Source: Lepeophtheirus salmonis
Lineage: Eukaryota; Arthropoda; Copepoda; Siphonostomatoida; Caligidae
Assembly: GCF_016086655.4 (NCBI RefSeq)
Contig: NC_052138.2
Coordinates: 17,422,001 to 17,486,000 of the forward strand
DNA: 64,000 bases
Reading direction: 5' to 3'
Shown here in pieces: positions 44,324 to 57,001 of the stretch; the stretch's first letter is position 1; every line of letters starts with the position of its first letter. The position numbers and the translations under genes were made by a program. Below the pieces are notes generated by a model. That model saw nothing but the letters and a program-made list of their open reading frames with translations, did not search any database and was not told where the DNA came from.

Positions 44324-45554
44324 GATAAGTGTGTCTATAGTCTCACAGCCCAAAATAAGGTGCCTTAACAGCATACATAAGTGTCATAAATATATATACG
44401 AGTAATTTAATGCGAAAATATATGCATTATCTTATTATGATAATAATAAAAAATAGTCTTGGTAAGTGAGTATTTATGGCCTGATTATCAGATGCAAATG
44501 CACTCATGGATAATATACACACTTAAATATGTACAATACCTACATAGGTACGTGGAGTGTCATTTAACTATATGTACATTTAAAAGCAAAACTGTATAAA
44601 GGCTAAATACATTGCCTTCTTATCTATACATAGACTACAAAGAAATAATTGAAAAGTTAACTTTTTGGCATAGTTATAGACATGAGTAAAAATTCTACTA
44701 TATACTCTTCATTAAAGCATTGTTATAAATAACTGCATTTTGCAATATAAGTATGTAAGCTTCGTTTTATTGATTAAACGATTGTTGTGAATATTCAGTC
44801 GGAAGCAGAGGTGGGGACTCAGACTCGACATGGACTTGTGTCTATATTTTGGTGCACAGAAAAAGTGTCAAAGGACGAAGTATCAAAAGTAATAGTTGAA
44901 AAGTGCAAATTTTTTTAAAAGAAAAAGCTCAAAATTAGCTAAATATAAACAGGGAATAACGTTATAGTAATTACTTACTAATTTTATAATATTTCTATTA
45001 AAATGATACAATTATATACATAAGGGATTACAAACAAGTTAGGCTTTTTAAAAGCACCCTATTCTCAGCTATGAAGTGGGGCATGGCTAACGTTCCCAAT
45101 AGGTCCAGAAACAAAGTTTAAAGACGGATGTCCCTGTAGCGGCAACTATTTTAGAATCACAAAGAACAGGATAGTTTCAGGAATTGTCCTGATCCTGGAC
45201 AATGTTAAGTATTTAGATATCCTTGGAACTAAGATATTTATATGGGCTTATGAGCAGTTTAGTTCAGCTTGCATCTAGCTACAAGATGGGATAAGGATTA
45301 TTGACCTACCTACAGATTTACCCCTCTTGACATTGCTCGATTGTTGGACGACTCAACGGAATGCTATCTGGTGTTTATTTAATCTTCAAGGCCACATAAA
45401 AGTCAGTTATATCTGAGACATGCTTTAATATAGAGCCAATTCTTATCAAGACCGGTTGTTAGAAGTTTGGTTCTAGATTGAAAACTGTGTTTAATGACAA
45501 TGGTTGATATAATCAGACTTATCTTTAAGCCCTCTTCACCATGTCAATCCTCAA

Positions 45555-45745
45555 TTTTAAACTGAATCCAATAAAAACTTACACTTATAAGCCACAATGT
45601 TACTCTAACTTATAACTCTTCAACAAGCCCCAACGTTACTCTACGTCTTTCATGAGCAAACCACTAGTGATTACTGTATATTTATATGTTTTCTCTTCAA
45701 GAATTAAAAAATCATAATACCACTTTGGGAAATATAACATAACAT
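45555..45745 (+). repeat. SINE-like family A, 3' part
   Basis: AACTGAATCCAATAAAAACTTACA, CGTTACTCTACGTCTTTCATGAGC and ATGTTTTCTCTTCAAGAATTAAAAAATCATAATACCAC follow the family order. Confidence 0.55.
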
Positions 45746-45749
45746 TGTT

Positions 45750-46965
45750 CTAATTGTCAACAATAGAAAATTATCAAACTCGTTTCATGACATATTTTAT
45801 ACAATTATATTCTTACCCCTATCGTATAAGTTTTTATTATCTTTCAATTAGTAGTTTCCAATGAAAAAACAAACGTATTGTTTAAAAAATAATTATTTAT
45901 GTATGTTAATGAACAGTTATAATTACTATAAATACATAATAAAACACGAGATTTTATAGTTGTCATATTTTATATTTTAAATAAATTATTTGAATATTTG
46001 TTACCTATTAAAATCATCAAAAATAAATACTTAATTCTTTGAACTCTATTTGAGAATAAAAATGTTAAATAACCTCTTTGATGATATGATATGGATATTT
46101 TTGATAATACGTTTTTTCATCATAGACTATAGTTTATTGATTTCTTAATTCATTTTCAATATAATAATTCTATAGTCATTATCAAATTCGTAGTACGATA
46201 AGTTTTCAACTGAATAATATGTTTGAGACACATAAATATTATAAAAATATTGTTTATTTTAACAAACTCATTAATATTATATAATTAAAACAATAACTCC
46301 TTGTAAAATTATGTATCAATAAGAGTGTTATAGGTCATTGATATGGCACGTAAAATTGGTCCCTAACCCATGCAGAAGTTCCAAATTTAAATGTGCTCTA
46401 GACAAAGGTATTATTATCACAAATATTATAGTAAATAAACTACATTAGTGTACGAATCGAGATAGTTAAGTAATACTTATATCGTTGATGCATGAGAATA
46501 GTTTGCTTTTTTTTATTTATTTAAACTTTATTTATTATTCAAAGAAAATTTGGTGAAGAGATATGGATGATGACGTCATTAAACAAAGAGGGTTCTATGG
46601 TCCAATTCAAACACCTTAATAAATCGTTTTTTCGTTCAAAATTGTTTTTTTTTTTTTTTTTTTTTTATGCGCTCTATGGAGCGGAGCCCCCATAACACTT
46701 TTCAAGCCATTGCTTAGCTTAAAAGGTATTTTCCCCCTTCAAGAAGCAGTGTAAAATTACAAAACAAAATTGTTTTGGATCTATTGTATTGAAAATAACA
46801 AATGTAGCGACACACTAAGAACAATAACTCACAAACTAAAGAACAGATTTTTATGACATTTCAACAGCTGTCATTTGAAGGTTGGCACTAACTGAGAATG
46901 ATGTGAATAAAAAGAAAGACATATACGTGTAAAGCCCGGTACTTTTCAACCTTGTTATGTATCAG
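45750..46965. other. AT-rich intergenic, nothing recognised
   Basis: A run of about 23 T at 46646-46668 is the only marked feature. Confidence 0.4.
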
Positions 46966-46971
46966 GGGCGC

Positions 46972-47135
46972 TCGATGGTGTGGTTGGGCTGGGGAAAAAA
47001 ATCAGACCCCCCCCCAAAAAAAAAAAAAAAATCAATTTAAGGATTTGTTCTAATTTGTTCCAAAAAAAAATGGTCATTCGCTGTGAAAAAAAACCAAGCC
47101 CCCCAAAAAAATCCTGGGGACGCCCCCTTTTGTAA
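46972..47135. repeat. Short GGGGCG-tipped MITE-like repeat
   Basis: The left tip AGGGGCGCTCGATGGTGTGG and the right tip CCTGGGGACGCCCCC (inverse GGGGGCGTCCCCAGG) are GC-rich and inverted around poly-C/poly-A tracts. A related block lies at 56955-57000. The minus frame over it is low complexity. Confidence 0.45.
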
Positions 47136-48189
47136 ATATTCAACATGTCTTTGACACCATAAATTAATCTAAATATTTTTTCCTTAAACACTAAATATTT
47201 ATTTAATTTTTATGTAAATGATGAGCTTTTTTGAGAAATCTAGGGTTGAGAAATATTCTCTCTAATTACTTCCGTTAAAAATCATTTTGTCAAATTATAC
47301 TATAAAGTTTTTACAACTTTTTTTGGAATAACCATATTTGCACATAGTCCAATAAACTCTGTGCATATTTTGACGCATATCCTATACTAACAATACATAG
47401 GGAAAATATCTTCGTTCCGTTATGCCTCGTTATTCTTTTTTATAAATACTTTTTATTTATACAAGGAGATTTATAGTTTTGATAAGAATTTTTTCAACTT
47501 CTCTTACCAGTTTTTTGAATATACATATATATTAAGAAATTCCTAAAATGAAGATAATCTGGAAATTCTCAATTCTAGCACCATAAATCTTTATTCTACA
47601 ATTTGAAGTCTATATCAAAATAATTTATTATTTGACGGATCAAATCACCTAATGCTCCCCCAAAAAAAAAAAAAAAAAAATGTAACGAATTTTGGAATGT
47701 ATTTTTGTTCAGACCTACATGCATTTAGATATTATTATTTTATATAATCGAATAATCTTTAATCTTTAGTCTTTAATTATGTAAAAAAATAATTCAGAAG
47801 TTACATCAAATATCAAAATTATTTTCAATTTGACTTTGTAAATAATGACATTTTGACATAATTCAACCCTATATCTCCAAATGTAAAGTATTTTTACATT
47901 TGATATAAATGTATTTTTGTACAAAAATAAGGACTTCAAATAAATATATCGATTGAATTTTTTTTCAATATTAAAAAAAAAAAACTCTACTGATATAAAA
48001 TAATTATCCTTTTTTACTCGTTATTTTCGTAAAAACTCAGACTAAACTACCTTCCTCCAGGTGATGACATTAATCATTTCTTTTAAATTAAATTTTTGGA
48101 ATTGTGTTAAAAAGTATAAGTACAAAAAAGGTATTTCTAAATTTTTAGAAATTTGAGTTATTCTTATGATATACAAATTTAGATTAGTT

Positions 48190-48986
48190 TCTTTCAAAAG
48201 GACCCCACGCGATCTTCTGACAGAGGGCATTACCACCAGGAGACTTGAGAGGTGCAAGGAAATCCTTACACAGTTCAAGGCAAATGGGTCAATTGTGAAA
48301 ATTTTCTCGGACAAGAAGATTTCCACAATTAATTAATTCCAGAACCGCTGGAACAACTGCTGTCTTACAGAAACAAAAGAAAAGGTCCAAGAGATTTACG
48401 GCACTAAAAATCCGGCCCAAATAATGGCCCTTGAAGTTCTGGAGTCTGATGGAAGAAGATATCTCTGTTCTTTTTCAAGGCTGGGTAGAAAATCAGCCAG
48501 GAGGCCTACTATAAGGTACTTAGGTTCACCATATTGGCATGGCTGAAGACCAACTACCCGGAGGTGCCTATGTGCAGAGCCAAGAAGGGCCCCTCTCACA
48601 CGTCCGCCATGTAGGAAAAGTTCTGAGTAGATAACATGGCTCGATTTTGATCCATAGAAATATTGCCCCCTTCCTCACCAGATTTGACCCCACAGCCCTT
48701 TTCTATCTGGGCACTTTGGAGAGGAAAACCAATTGGACCTCAAACCTAAATTTGTACTCACTAAAGTCTTTCATAGTGGCAGCATGCGCCAACTTGTCAG
48801 AGGAGTTTTTTTTATCAACTCCTGTATGGCCTTCAGACGACATGGCCACATTGAATGATTTCTTCGCAAAAACCTTGTCTACATGTTTAGTAAAAGTTAT
48901 TTTTTTTCCTAATATTGAAAATATAAAATTATTGATGTATTTCTAAATCCATCTCTTGAGTCCACGTTTTGTTACCCTACCCTGTA
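48190..48986 (+). pseudogene. maT-like transposase fragment with right TIR
   Basis: Forward reading with several stops and shifts gives CKEILTQFKANGS-like, ILAWLKTNYPE, PPSSPDLTP and WALWRGKP. These follow the middle and C-terminal order of maT-like transposases. It ends at TIR ...GTTACCCTACCCTG (48984) before TA. The left end is missing. Open frames on either strand here are pieces or antisense. Confidence 0.75.
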
Positions 48987-49182
48987 CTTACTTAATCATT
49001 TTTGAGTTCTTATTTGCATTTAACAATTCAAGTAGTAACAAATATATATTTTTTGTCCACGAACTTTAATAGCGAAATAAAAAAATAAGGGTTTTCTCTA
49101 TACATAAGATTTAGTCAGTTTAGGGTTAAATCTAAACTTGTTCATGAAATGAGAAAGGCTTCAAGATATTTTTTTTAATGAT

Positions 49183-49400
49183 CCTTTAATTGGTTAGATA
49201 GAGTTGCACTAATTAAGTATAAGTAAACATTATTGTATTACAATTACTCCATCTAAACTAGGAATCTGTTTGTGAAATCCATAAACAGACATAAAGTATT
49301 ATATATTTATTTCTCTAAAAATTACCTGTGATAAAATGCACATTGAGTTCAAGAGAATAAATATCTCTCGAGCACGTTGTCACTGAGCTATGCGAATTCC
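49183..49400 (-). repeat. SINE-like family B, full-length minus-strand copy
   Basis: The reverse complement starts CATAGCTCAGTGACAACGTG (A-box-like), has TCTTGAACTCAATGTGC, and ends GATGGAGTAATTGTAATACAATAATGTTTAC then CAACTCTATCTAACCAATTAAAGGATC. Confidence 0.7.
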
Positions 49401-51070
49401 ATTTATATTTTCTTAATTGTATCCTCATATCAAATGAGGGTATATTGATCTCCACCACATCAATATTCAATAAATAAATTGTCGATTACACTAAACGTTT
49501 ACGATGTGACAAAACTGTATAAAGCAACGATTGTTTCAGTTCTCATTGATACAAAAGGATTGATTAAGTGCCTTGACAATTGTAAAGCATATTAATATAA
49601 AATTATCACTGAAAATTATTTACTTATTTATAGTTTGTAAATAATAGTGTAATGACCCTACATAAGTATATATTTCTTTATGTGCGTCATTGTTTGATGT
49701 TTATATTTATACTTTTTGTCTTCAATGTTGACAAAAAAATATATTAAATAATTTACTACGATTTATATTTATTACAATTATTTAACTATAAATATCTAGG
49801 TATGTAGTATAAACATAAAATTTTGGTTGATTACTCTCATTAGTCGAAGGTTTAGTCATCCTTTTCCTTAAGCTCCATCGACATGATGAAAAATTGTTTT
49901 GTTCCAGAATGCCATAGTAGTTACAAGATTTCGAGTCTAAAAAAAAAAATTACTGCAGTGCTTACTTTTGTTATTCTGTACGTTTTTTTTTTGTTCAATA
50001 TTTTCATAAACTAAAAGAACAGGTCATTTTGAAGGAAAATTATATTTTCAACAAAAATATCCAAAAGAATATTTTCAGTCCTATAAATGAAGTATAAACA
50101 TACAAATCCCCTTCTTTTGGACGCCTTCTCTTCTTCTTAGTTTTAGTATTCATTGATTCAATGGGTAATCCATAGAAAAATTACATTTCGTCTTTTAAAA
50201 GCACAATACATACCTTCTAGGATTATTTGGTATATACATATAATTTATTGGGATTTCCGACTTTCTACGATTTTTCGATAGTGTCGGCCTTTGTTGTTGT
50301 CGTTCGACGTATATTCCAGGATAATTATCTTAATTGAAGCTATAAGGTTCACCAGGCTTATTATCTTTCTAACTTTGTTAACGGGGTTTTTACTTGATTG
50401 ATATGTCTTCTAGTGTTGTGGCCATGAACAATTTAAGTGAGATCAATACATTGAAATGACTTTAAGGGGAGTCAAAGGTAATACAAGCGGGGAAAAAATC
50501 TTGCCTTTTTAGAAAAGTAAATTTTTAATCTTCTTGCATTGGTCTGGATTTTGAAAACGTTACCAAGAATTTGAAAAAGATTGAGACATACCTTTAAAAA
50601 TTGATATAAATACTAAAAGGCCAATTGTGAATATTATATCACTAATATATACTACAAATATCCATTTCATATACACACCTTGATCCACATTTTTTACTGA
50701 TTATCGCTTGCAACTATCAAAATCCATTTTTTCACTTTATTGTACACTCCAAGGCATAGCAAAACGAGGTAATCACTTACTGTTCAAGGTATATTTAATG
50801 AAATTATTTTCCCTCTCTGAGAAAGTAAATATCTGTTTTTGTTGATGTGTTAGTCTATTATGAGCAAGTTGAGGGCTTAATGTATAAATCAGTTTTTTGA
50901 TTTGTCTCCCAAACAAAAGTTCACTTGTATTTTATTTACTTGAAGTGTTGACTTCTTGTGAGCAATTTCATACTGGGAATGCATTAGTCCCTAAATTTGT
51001 ACATCCGCCCATTATTAATGGCATACCTTCCCCTTTACATTGAAATAAAAGTCCGATCATTTCTCTTAAA
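49401..51070. other. AT-rich intergenic, nothing recognised
   Basis: No long frame, TIR pair or RNA gene seen. Confidence 0.4.
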
Positions 51071-51075
51071 AAATG

Positions 51076-51351
51076 CTAATTTTCTTTAAATATCAGAATG
51101 ACACCTCTTATTGGAAAACCTGATAATACTTTTTTTGTTTTTTCATGAATACCTGATCCATGCCTCTTGCTGCAAAGTCTTTGTGTTAAAGTTAGTAATT
51201 TCGAAACCATGTATGTTCTGATGTCATTTCTAACTTGATCAAAAAATAATGCTAATGGTACGAGTTCTTCAGTTAGGTACCACAAATGTACCAAGAATAC
51301 CTTGATTCCTCCATCTACACAAGTTTTATGAATCTTCATAAAACTGATCAA
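51076..51351 (-). pseudogene. Coding-like remnant, unrecognised
   Basis: A 91-codon minus frame with balanced composition (GIKVFLVHLWYLTEELVPLA, DQVRNDIRTYMVSKLLTL). The pattern faintly resembles proteins carried by arthropod transposons. No start context or introns could be set. It lies next to the TTAACTT tract. Confidence 0.3.
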
Positions 51352-51357
51352 GTTATT

Positions 51358-51610
51358 GACCTAACTTAACTTGGATAAGTTAAGTAGTTATTTATTTAAA
51401 CAGCATTATTTTAACTTTAACTTAATTTTTTAATGAAAATTAACTTTGAACTTAATTAATTAATTTTTTAAACTACATTACCTTAACTTTAACTGACCTG
51501 GATTAACTTTAACTTACTAAGTTAATTCCCATCGAAATCGACATTAACTTTAACTCAACTACATATAAAAAATAAAATTTTCATTAACTTTAAATTAACT
51601 AATAAAAAAG
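51358..51610. repeat. TTAACTTTAACTT-rich irregular tandem repeat
   Basis: About 250 bp built of TTAACTT, TTAACTTTAACTT and their inverse AAGTTAA with variable spacers. This is much denser than base composition would predict. Similar tracts often lie near DNA-transposon ends. Confidence 0.65.
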
Positions 51611-53270
51611 ATAAGTTCACTTGCTTGTCACGGGTTATTGACTGGTATGAGATCATTCAAAAGTGCTGCTGAAGGAAGTGAAGCTTCTAACCACCAAGAC
51701 AGATAACCAAAAATAAAAAAAAGCGTACAAAGCGACTTAGATTCTGCTACTGTCCAATCACAAATACAGTCTCCTTAGGTAATTTTGGAACAATATTTTT
51801 GCTGAGGAGATCAATCACCTTGCTTTGTGTAAGGCATCAGATCAGTTCAACTGTCGAACCCTTTATCCTTTCCCTCACTTATGTAGAAAATGACCAGCAT
51901 TACCAGTTCCTTACAATCCCCTTTAACAAAAGTCTTAGTTGACAACGTTTTGCAAAGCTCAACGATATCTTCTTCTTCTTCTCTCTTCTAGTATATTATC
52001 CAGAGATAGATAGTTTAGATCCTTGATATCACAAGAAGTAATGACTTAGGCTAAATAATAGTTTAACCCAACGCTCAAATATTGGCCTATGCTATTAATG
52101 AACAAAGTGTGCCCTGTGAATGCAAAACGTCAATCAGTAATAACTACTTCAGTAAAAAAAAATGAAAAATTACGTGCTATGCAGTAAAATTTGACGTATT
52201 TACTAGTAACTGTATCTATATATATATATGAGTTCAACTGACGTTACTGAAGTACTATAGAAAGGGCCATTTGATTCTGGCAATGATTTATAAATATATA
52301 TTACTATGTTTTTGTAGCTGCAACACTCTAAATGTGGTTATTTTTCTTGTCAGTACATAAATACAATATTTACATTCTAAGTTTAAATTTATATTATATT
52401 AAAATGATAATTAATAAGAAAAAAAAGAAGAAAGGTTTTTTTTCTTTTATTTCCTGTACTTAAGTTTAATCATATCTATTATATTTAATAAACGGTCTAG
52501 GCGCGATCATTTATTGCACTCTATGTACAATCAAGGAAATTAGAGTAAAAAAAAATTAAATATCATAATCTTTTTTTTTTGTTCATATAAATATTTTATT
52601 CATGGTTTTACAATAACGCACAATTTATTTTTTTTGCTTCATACGTGTTTAGAAAGTGAAATTGTGCTAGAGGTAAACGTTAAATTTGCGAATATTTTGT
52701 AATTGCGTTCTACTTATCTAGCTGCTGCACCAAAATTAGGTTCCGCTGATTCTGATGAGGATTTCTAATTTTGGGGCAACTGCATCCCCCTAATCTACCC
52801 ATGACGTCATCACAAATCAACCATTTAAGGGCTGATACAGTCCTAGTAATATAACCAATATAAATACAAATATCTAATTATCTCCTTTGGCTCAGCGTTC
52901 ATTCCTTAACCATTACTTAAAAAAGTTAGAGCTATTCGTAATTAATGAACAAAAATTCGATTTTAACTTGTCTATATATTTCAAATAAACCTATAAGTAG
53001 AAAAACATGACTCTATACTTTAAACCTTGATTCAACATAAATCAGATGAGGATTTTATAAATGTGTTTTTTTATAAAGTGATTAGAAGATACATATATAT
53101 ATGCAAAATATAGTATGTAGGCCAAAACATTATTTATACATTGCGGGGAACTTACCTTTATATTGTGTATACTTGAAAACCAATATAATGAAGTAACGTA
53201 GAACTCAAGGAAACAACCCATAGAGTATATTACGGTAATGACTTTTTTTTTTCAAATGACGATTTCCGTT
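51611..53270. other. Intergenic, nothing recognised
   Basis: A small inverted pair at about 52721-52782 (GCACCAAAATTAG and CTAATTTTGGGGC) and AT-rich DNA. No gene. Confidence 0.4.
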
Positions 53271-53275
53271 AGTAT

Positions 53276-54214
53276 TACAGGGTTGAGTAGCAAAACATGG
53301 ACTCAAGAAGTTAGCTTAGAAATACTTCAATAATTTTTTATTTTAAAAAATAACAAGAAAATATACTTTCTTACAAAGGACATGTAAACATGGTTACTCA
53401 ATATTGCCCACCTTCAGCATCAATAAAAGCCTTTCCACGTCTGGATTTGATGAAAAAATTCTCAGACAAGTTGTTCCATTCAGCCACTATGGCATCCTTC
53501 AGTGAGTCCACATTTAGGTGTGGAGTTTAGTCTGTTTTCCTCTCCAATGTGTCCCACACAGCAAAGTCCAGCGGGTTCAAATCTAGGGACGAATGGGGCT
53601 ACATCTCTTTGGACCAAAATCCAGCCATATTAATGGTTGCAAGACTTTTGGCTCATGGGGAACGTGTGAGAAGGACGCCGTCCTGAGTCCACACGTAGTT
53701 ACCCTCTTTGTAATTGAACCCTGTCAGTAGGTGGTGTGGGATCTTTGTGTATGTGGACAATCCCAAGTCACCCTTCAAAGACTTCTGGATGCTCCTTGCA
53801 GACACCAAGAAGTCGTTAGCAAGGCGATTTGGTGGTATCCTCATTGATTTTCTTGTCCAAGCTGGTCAGGAACTCCGGATTCCTCTTTTAATTGTACCCT
53901 TCACTTCCTGATTTTTCCCGGTGAGGTATTCTCCATCATTATTCATATTGACCACCTTCAAAACCAGGCTCCTGGATCCATCCACAATGTTCATATTTAT
54001 CGTCACCTTAACTACAGCCTGAAGGAGATCGGAGATGTGCTCCCATTTGGCTTTTTGCTCACACATGATGACGAGATGAGAAAATATTTATTATTGTTTG
54101 TCTATGCAGAAAAAATGGCTAAACCAGAATGTTAACAAATAATCAAAAACCTTGCTATATCAATGAAAAAATTAACATTAATTAACAGTCCTTATTTTGC
54201 TGCCCAGCCATGTA
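53276..54214 (-). mobile_element. maT-like element with both TIRs, transposase broken
   Basis: CAGGGTTGAGTAGCAAAACATGGACT (53278) pairs with the inverse of the right end (CATGGCTGGGCAGCAAAATAAGGACT, 54212). TA flanks both sides. On the minus strand a start MCEQKAKWEHISDLLQAVVK is followed by RLANDFLVSARSIQKSLK and DLGLSTYTKIPHHLL (second DNA-binding region). After a deletion come YVWTQDGV (second catalytic Asp), LDLNPLDFAVWDTLE and KAFIDAEGG. Several stops make it dead; at 935 bp it is shorter than the usual 1.3 kb. Confidence 0.88.
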
Positions 54215-54721
54215 GTGATTGAACTTTTACCTAAAAATGGCTAAAATAACTAATATTTAATGAAAAAAAAAAATTATTGTAAAAACCATTACATTATATT
54301 ATTGATATAAGTCACTGAGAGGGGGGGAGTTTGAGCCTACTAAAAAGGAAATACATATATATCTAGGATGATTCAAATAAAAATTGGTAAAGAAACACAG
54401 TAAACAAATTATGATTACAATTAGGAAATACTAAGATAAGTGGAGAAAATTATGTTTTTACGACGTTAGGCTTTTATTTATATAATAGAAAAGGGTTACC
54501 CGGGGTTGCACGGTCCAAGAAGGGAGAGGGAAATCACATGGATAATTGTCAATATTATTTCTTCTTAATGCTTAGACTATAAAGATAATATATTGTGTTA
54601 TAAACTTCTATAGATGAAAAAATTTGTCTATATGAAATATTCCATCTTTTTTTCTTCTAAAAATGCCCAAATTAAAATTTGCAAAAACTTTTTGTACAAA
54701 TTTTGCAAAAAAAAAAATAGT

Positions 54722-55020
54722 AAATAGCACTTTGGAGAGGGAAACTAACAAAACTCCATACCTAAATGTGGACTCACTGAAAGCCGCCATAGTGACTACG
54801 TGGGACAAGATGTCGAAAGAGTTTGTCATCAACTCCTGAAAGGCCTTACAACGACGTCTAAAGGCTGTTATTGATGCTGAAGGTGGCTATATTTAGTGAC
54901 TAAGTTTGCAAATGCCTTGTTTACAAGTTTTGTCAATTTTTTTTATTATTTTTGAAAATCAAAAGATATTAATGTATTTCTAAAGCAACCTCTAGAGTCC
55001 ACTTTTTTACTTCCCACCCA
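54722..55020 (+). pseudogene. maT-like 3' end fragment
   Basis: Forward: TLERETNKTPYLNVDSLKAA then IVTTWDKMSKEFVINS, stop, ALQRRLKAVIDAEGGYI, the C-terminus of the same transposase family as 53278-54212 but in the opposite orientation. The remains of the TIR (GAGTCCACTTTTTTACTTCCCACCC) follow. Confidence 0.8.
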
Positions 55021-55604
55021 AAAAAATGGTAATTTTTCTGTTTCTATAATAAAATATGAGAGATATAAAATAATTTTTTTCCCTTATATTTTTGTATGAA
55101 TCATACTAATAGACATACGTTCATAAAAATATGTTTTATAAATGCAGAGAAACAAGTCAATCAAGTATCTGAAAGGGCTGGTATTTTGAGATATTTTTCA
55201 TCTTACTTTTAAGGAAAATTATTACATATTTATACGTACATAAGTAATGAATTACAGGTATTTCACCGATACATTATATACATACAAATATTCCTTTGAA
55301 GCAATGGGCTAAGAGGAACACTTTAGAGATTGATAAACGCAAAGAAGAAAAACACCCCTCGTGGAAAAAAATTAAACGAAAGAAAAAAAAAAACTTAATC
55401 TTAGACTCGAATCTAATTTATATTCCAAAAAAAGAAATATTATACCTTATTTTCACATATTACTTAAATAAATTAGATTACTAAATACTTACTCATGCAG
55501 CAAAAAGAATATTTCGAAAATATCTAATAATTTTTTACTCTTTCACACCCATATTTAACAGCCATTTCATACCAGAAACAGAGGGAATTAAGTATATCAT
55601 CATG

Positions 55605-56203
55605 TACACTGTGCACGATCAAAAATGGCGAGTTGCAAGAGTTTAAATGAAGTCATGTTATCAAGTATTTTTTATGTTTTTGTCTACAGAAAATTGATTC
55701 AAAAATGGCAGAGCAAGAAGATATACGATGTTCTTCTTGATACCCAAACTCCTTAAAAGTAAATTGCAGAGTTCTATGGAGTTGGAACTCGAACCATGGA
55801 GCTTATTGTAGCCAACAAAATATATGGGTAAGATATCAAGAGGAGGTGTATGTTTTGTTGCAACTAAGGCTTTTAGAGAAAATTAATAAGCGAGGATTAG
55901 CATCAACTGCAAAATTTCAATCAGATATCACTTCTGTAGGATGAAGGTGTCGCAGGATATCATTCGAAGATATTTAAAAGACATGGGCATTAAACATTAA
56001 AAAGATACAACAGCCTTTTACAGAAGGCCAGAGAAAAAAAATGGATTGAGAAAAGAAGTTGAGGTATTTGAACAAACATAATTTTGTGATCTCAGGGAAA
56101 AAGTGAATCAGTTTGATTATTTTTGGGTGGACATCCTTAAAAATAAGGTCAATACTATTCCCCAATCCTACCTCACCCAGCTATTTTTGTTGTGTACCCT
56201 GTA
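55605..56203 (+). mobile_element. Tc1-like element with both TIRs, decayed
   Basis: CACTGTGCACGATCAAAAATGGCGAGT (55607) matches the inverse of the right end (CAGGGTACACAACAAAAATAGCTGGGT, 56201), with TA outside both. Forward reading gives AEFYGVGTRTMELIVANKIY then MKVSQDIIRRYLKDMGIK and FYRRPEKK, the DNA-binding half of a Tc1-like transposase, then a short C-terminal part. The catalytic middle is deleted. Confidence 0.78.
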
Positions 56204-56609
56204 ATATAAAGTACATTCGACTTTTTGTACATATACTCATTTGATTTTTCTAAACGTATCTTTTCAAATAGGTGTTAACATATTCTTGTCACTTATCATT
56301 CGTTCTATTTGATGTTTTTTTTAAACAAATAAAAAGTTTAACATTTATAATTATTTTCTGAGAATTTTGGAGTTCACAGCGTTATTTAACGGGATGAAAA
56401 TTTATGAAGTATTATTTGTTGGCTGATTTAGAGTCTAATTTTTTGTTGCTTTTTGAAGAAAAGTTTGCAAGATACTAATAAATGAGTTACGAACATTAAT
56501 GGTAAAAATATGAGGTTCCATTAAATTTTGTAGTTTTCTATGATCCGAAAATATAACATTTTTAAGGACATAACATATTGAATTGACATATATCTTTTAA
56601 TTACCCTCC

Positions 56610-56960
56610 ATTTAAAAAAAAATTCAAATTCAATTTTTCATAAACCCAGTTATTCACAAAAAATTAGAATTTTTATTTAAAAATTCATAGTTATTCATAA
56701 AAAAATTTGAATACAAACTTTTTTGAAAAAGAATTGTTATTTACAAAAAAAAAATATTTTTTTTAAATACATACAAAGTAAATTTTAAGAAAAAAAAATT
56801 GAAAAATTTAACTTCAAATATTTCATTTTTTTGAAAAAAAAAAAAAAAAGTTATTTAATGTTAATGTCAAAATTCATAGCCATTTAAAAAAAAAAATTAA
56901 TTTTTTTTTTTTTTTAATCCATAGATATTTACATTTATAATAATTTAATTTTGGAAATAC
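56610..56960. repeat. Palindromic AT satellite, locus 3
   Basis: CAGTTATTCACAAAAAATTAGAATTTTTAT and similar units repeat irregularly in the same orientation as locus 1. It ends at a GC-rich block (56960-57000) related to the tip at 46973. Confidence 0.6.
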
Positions 56961-57001
56961 AGCCCCTCCAGCCCATCCCACCCCGTGCGGACGCCCTACT
57001 T

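Noticed and set aside
46955..47191. 78-codon minus frame with Gly/Phe-rich protein
   Set aside because: Produced by poly-C/poly-A tracts of a short MITE-like repeat.
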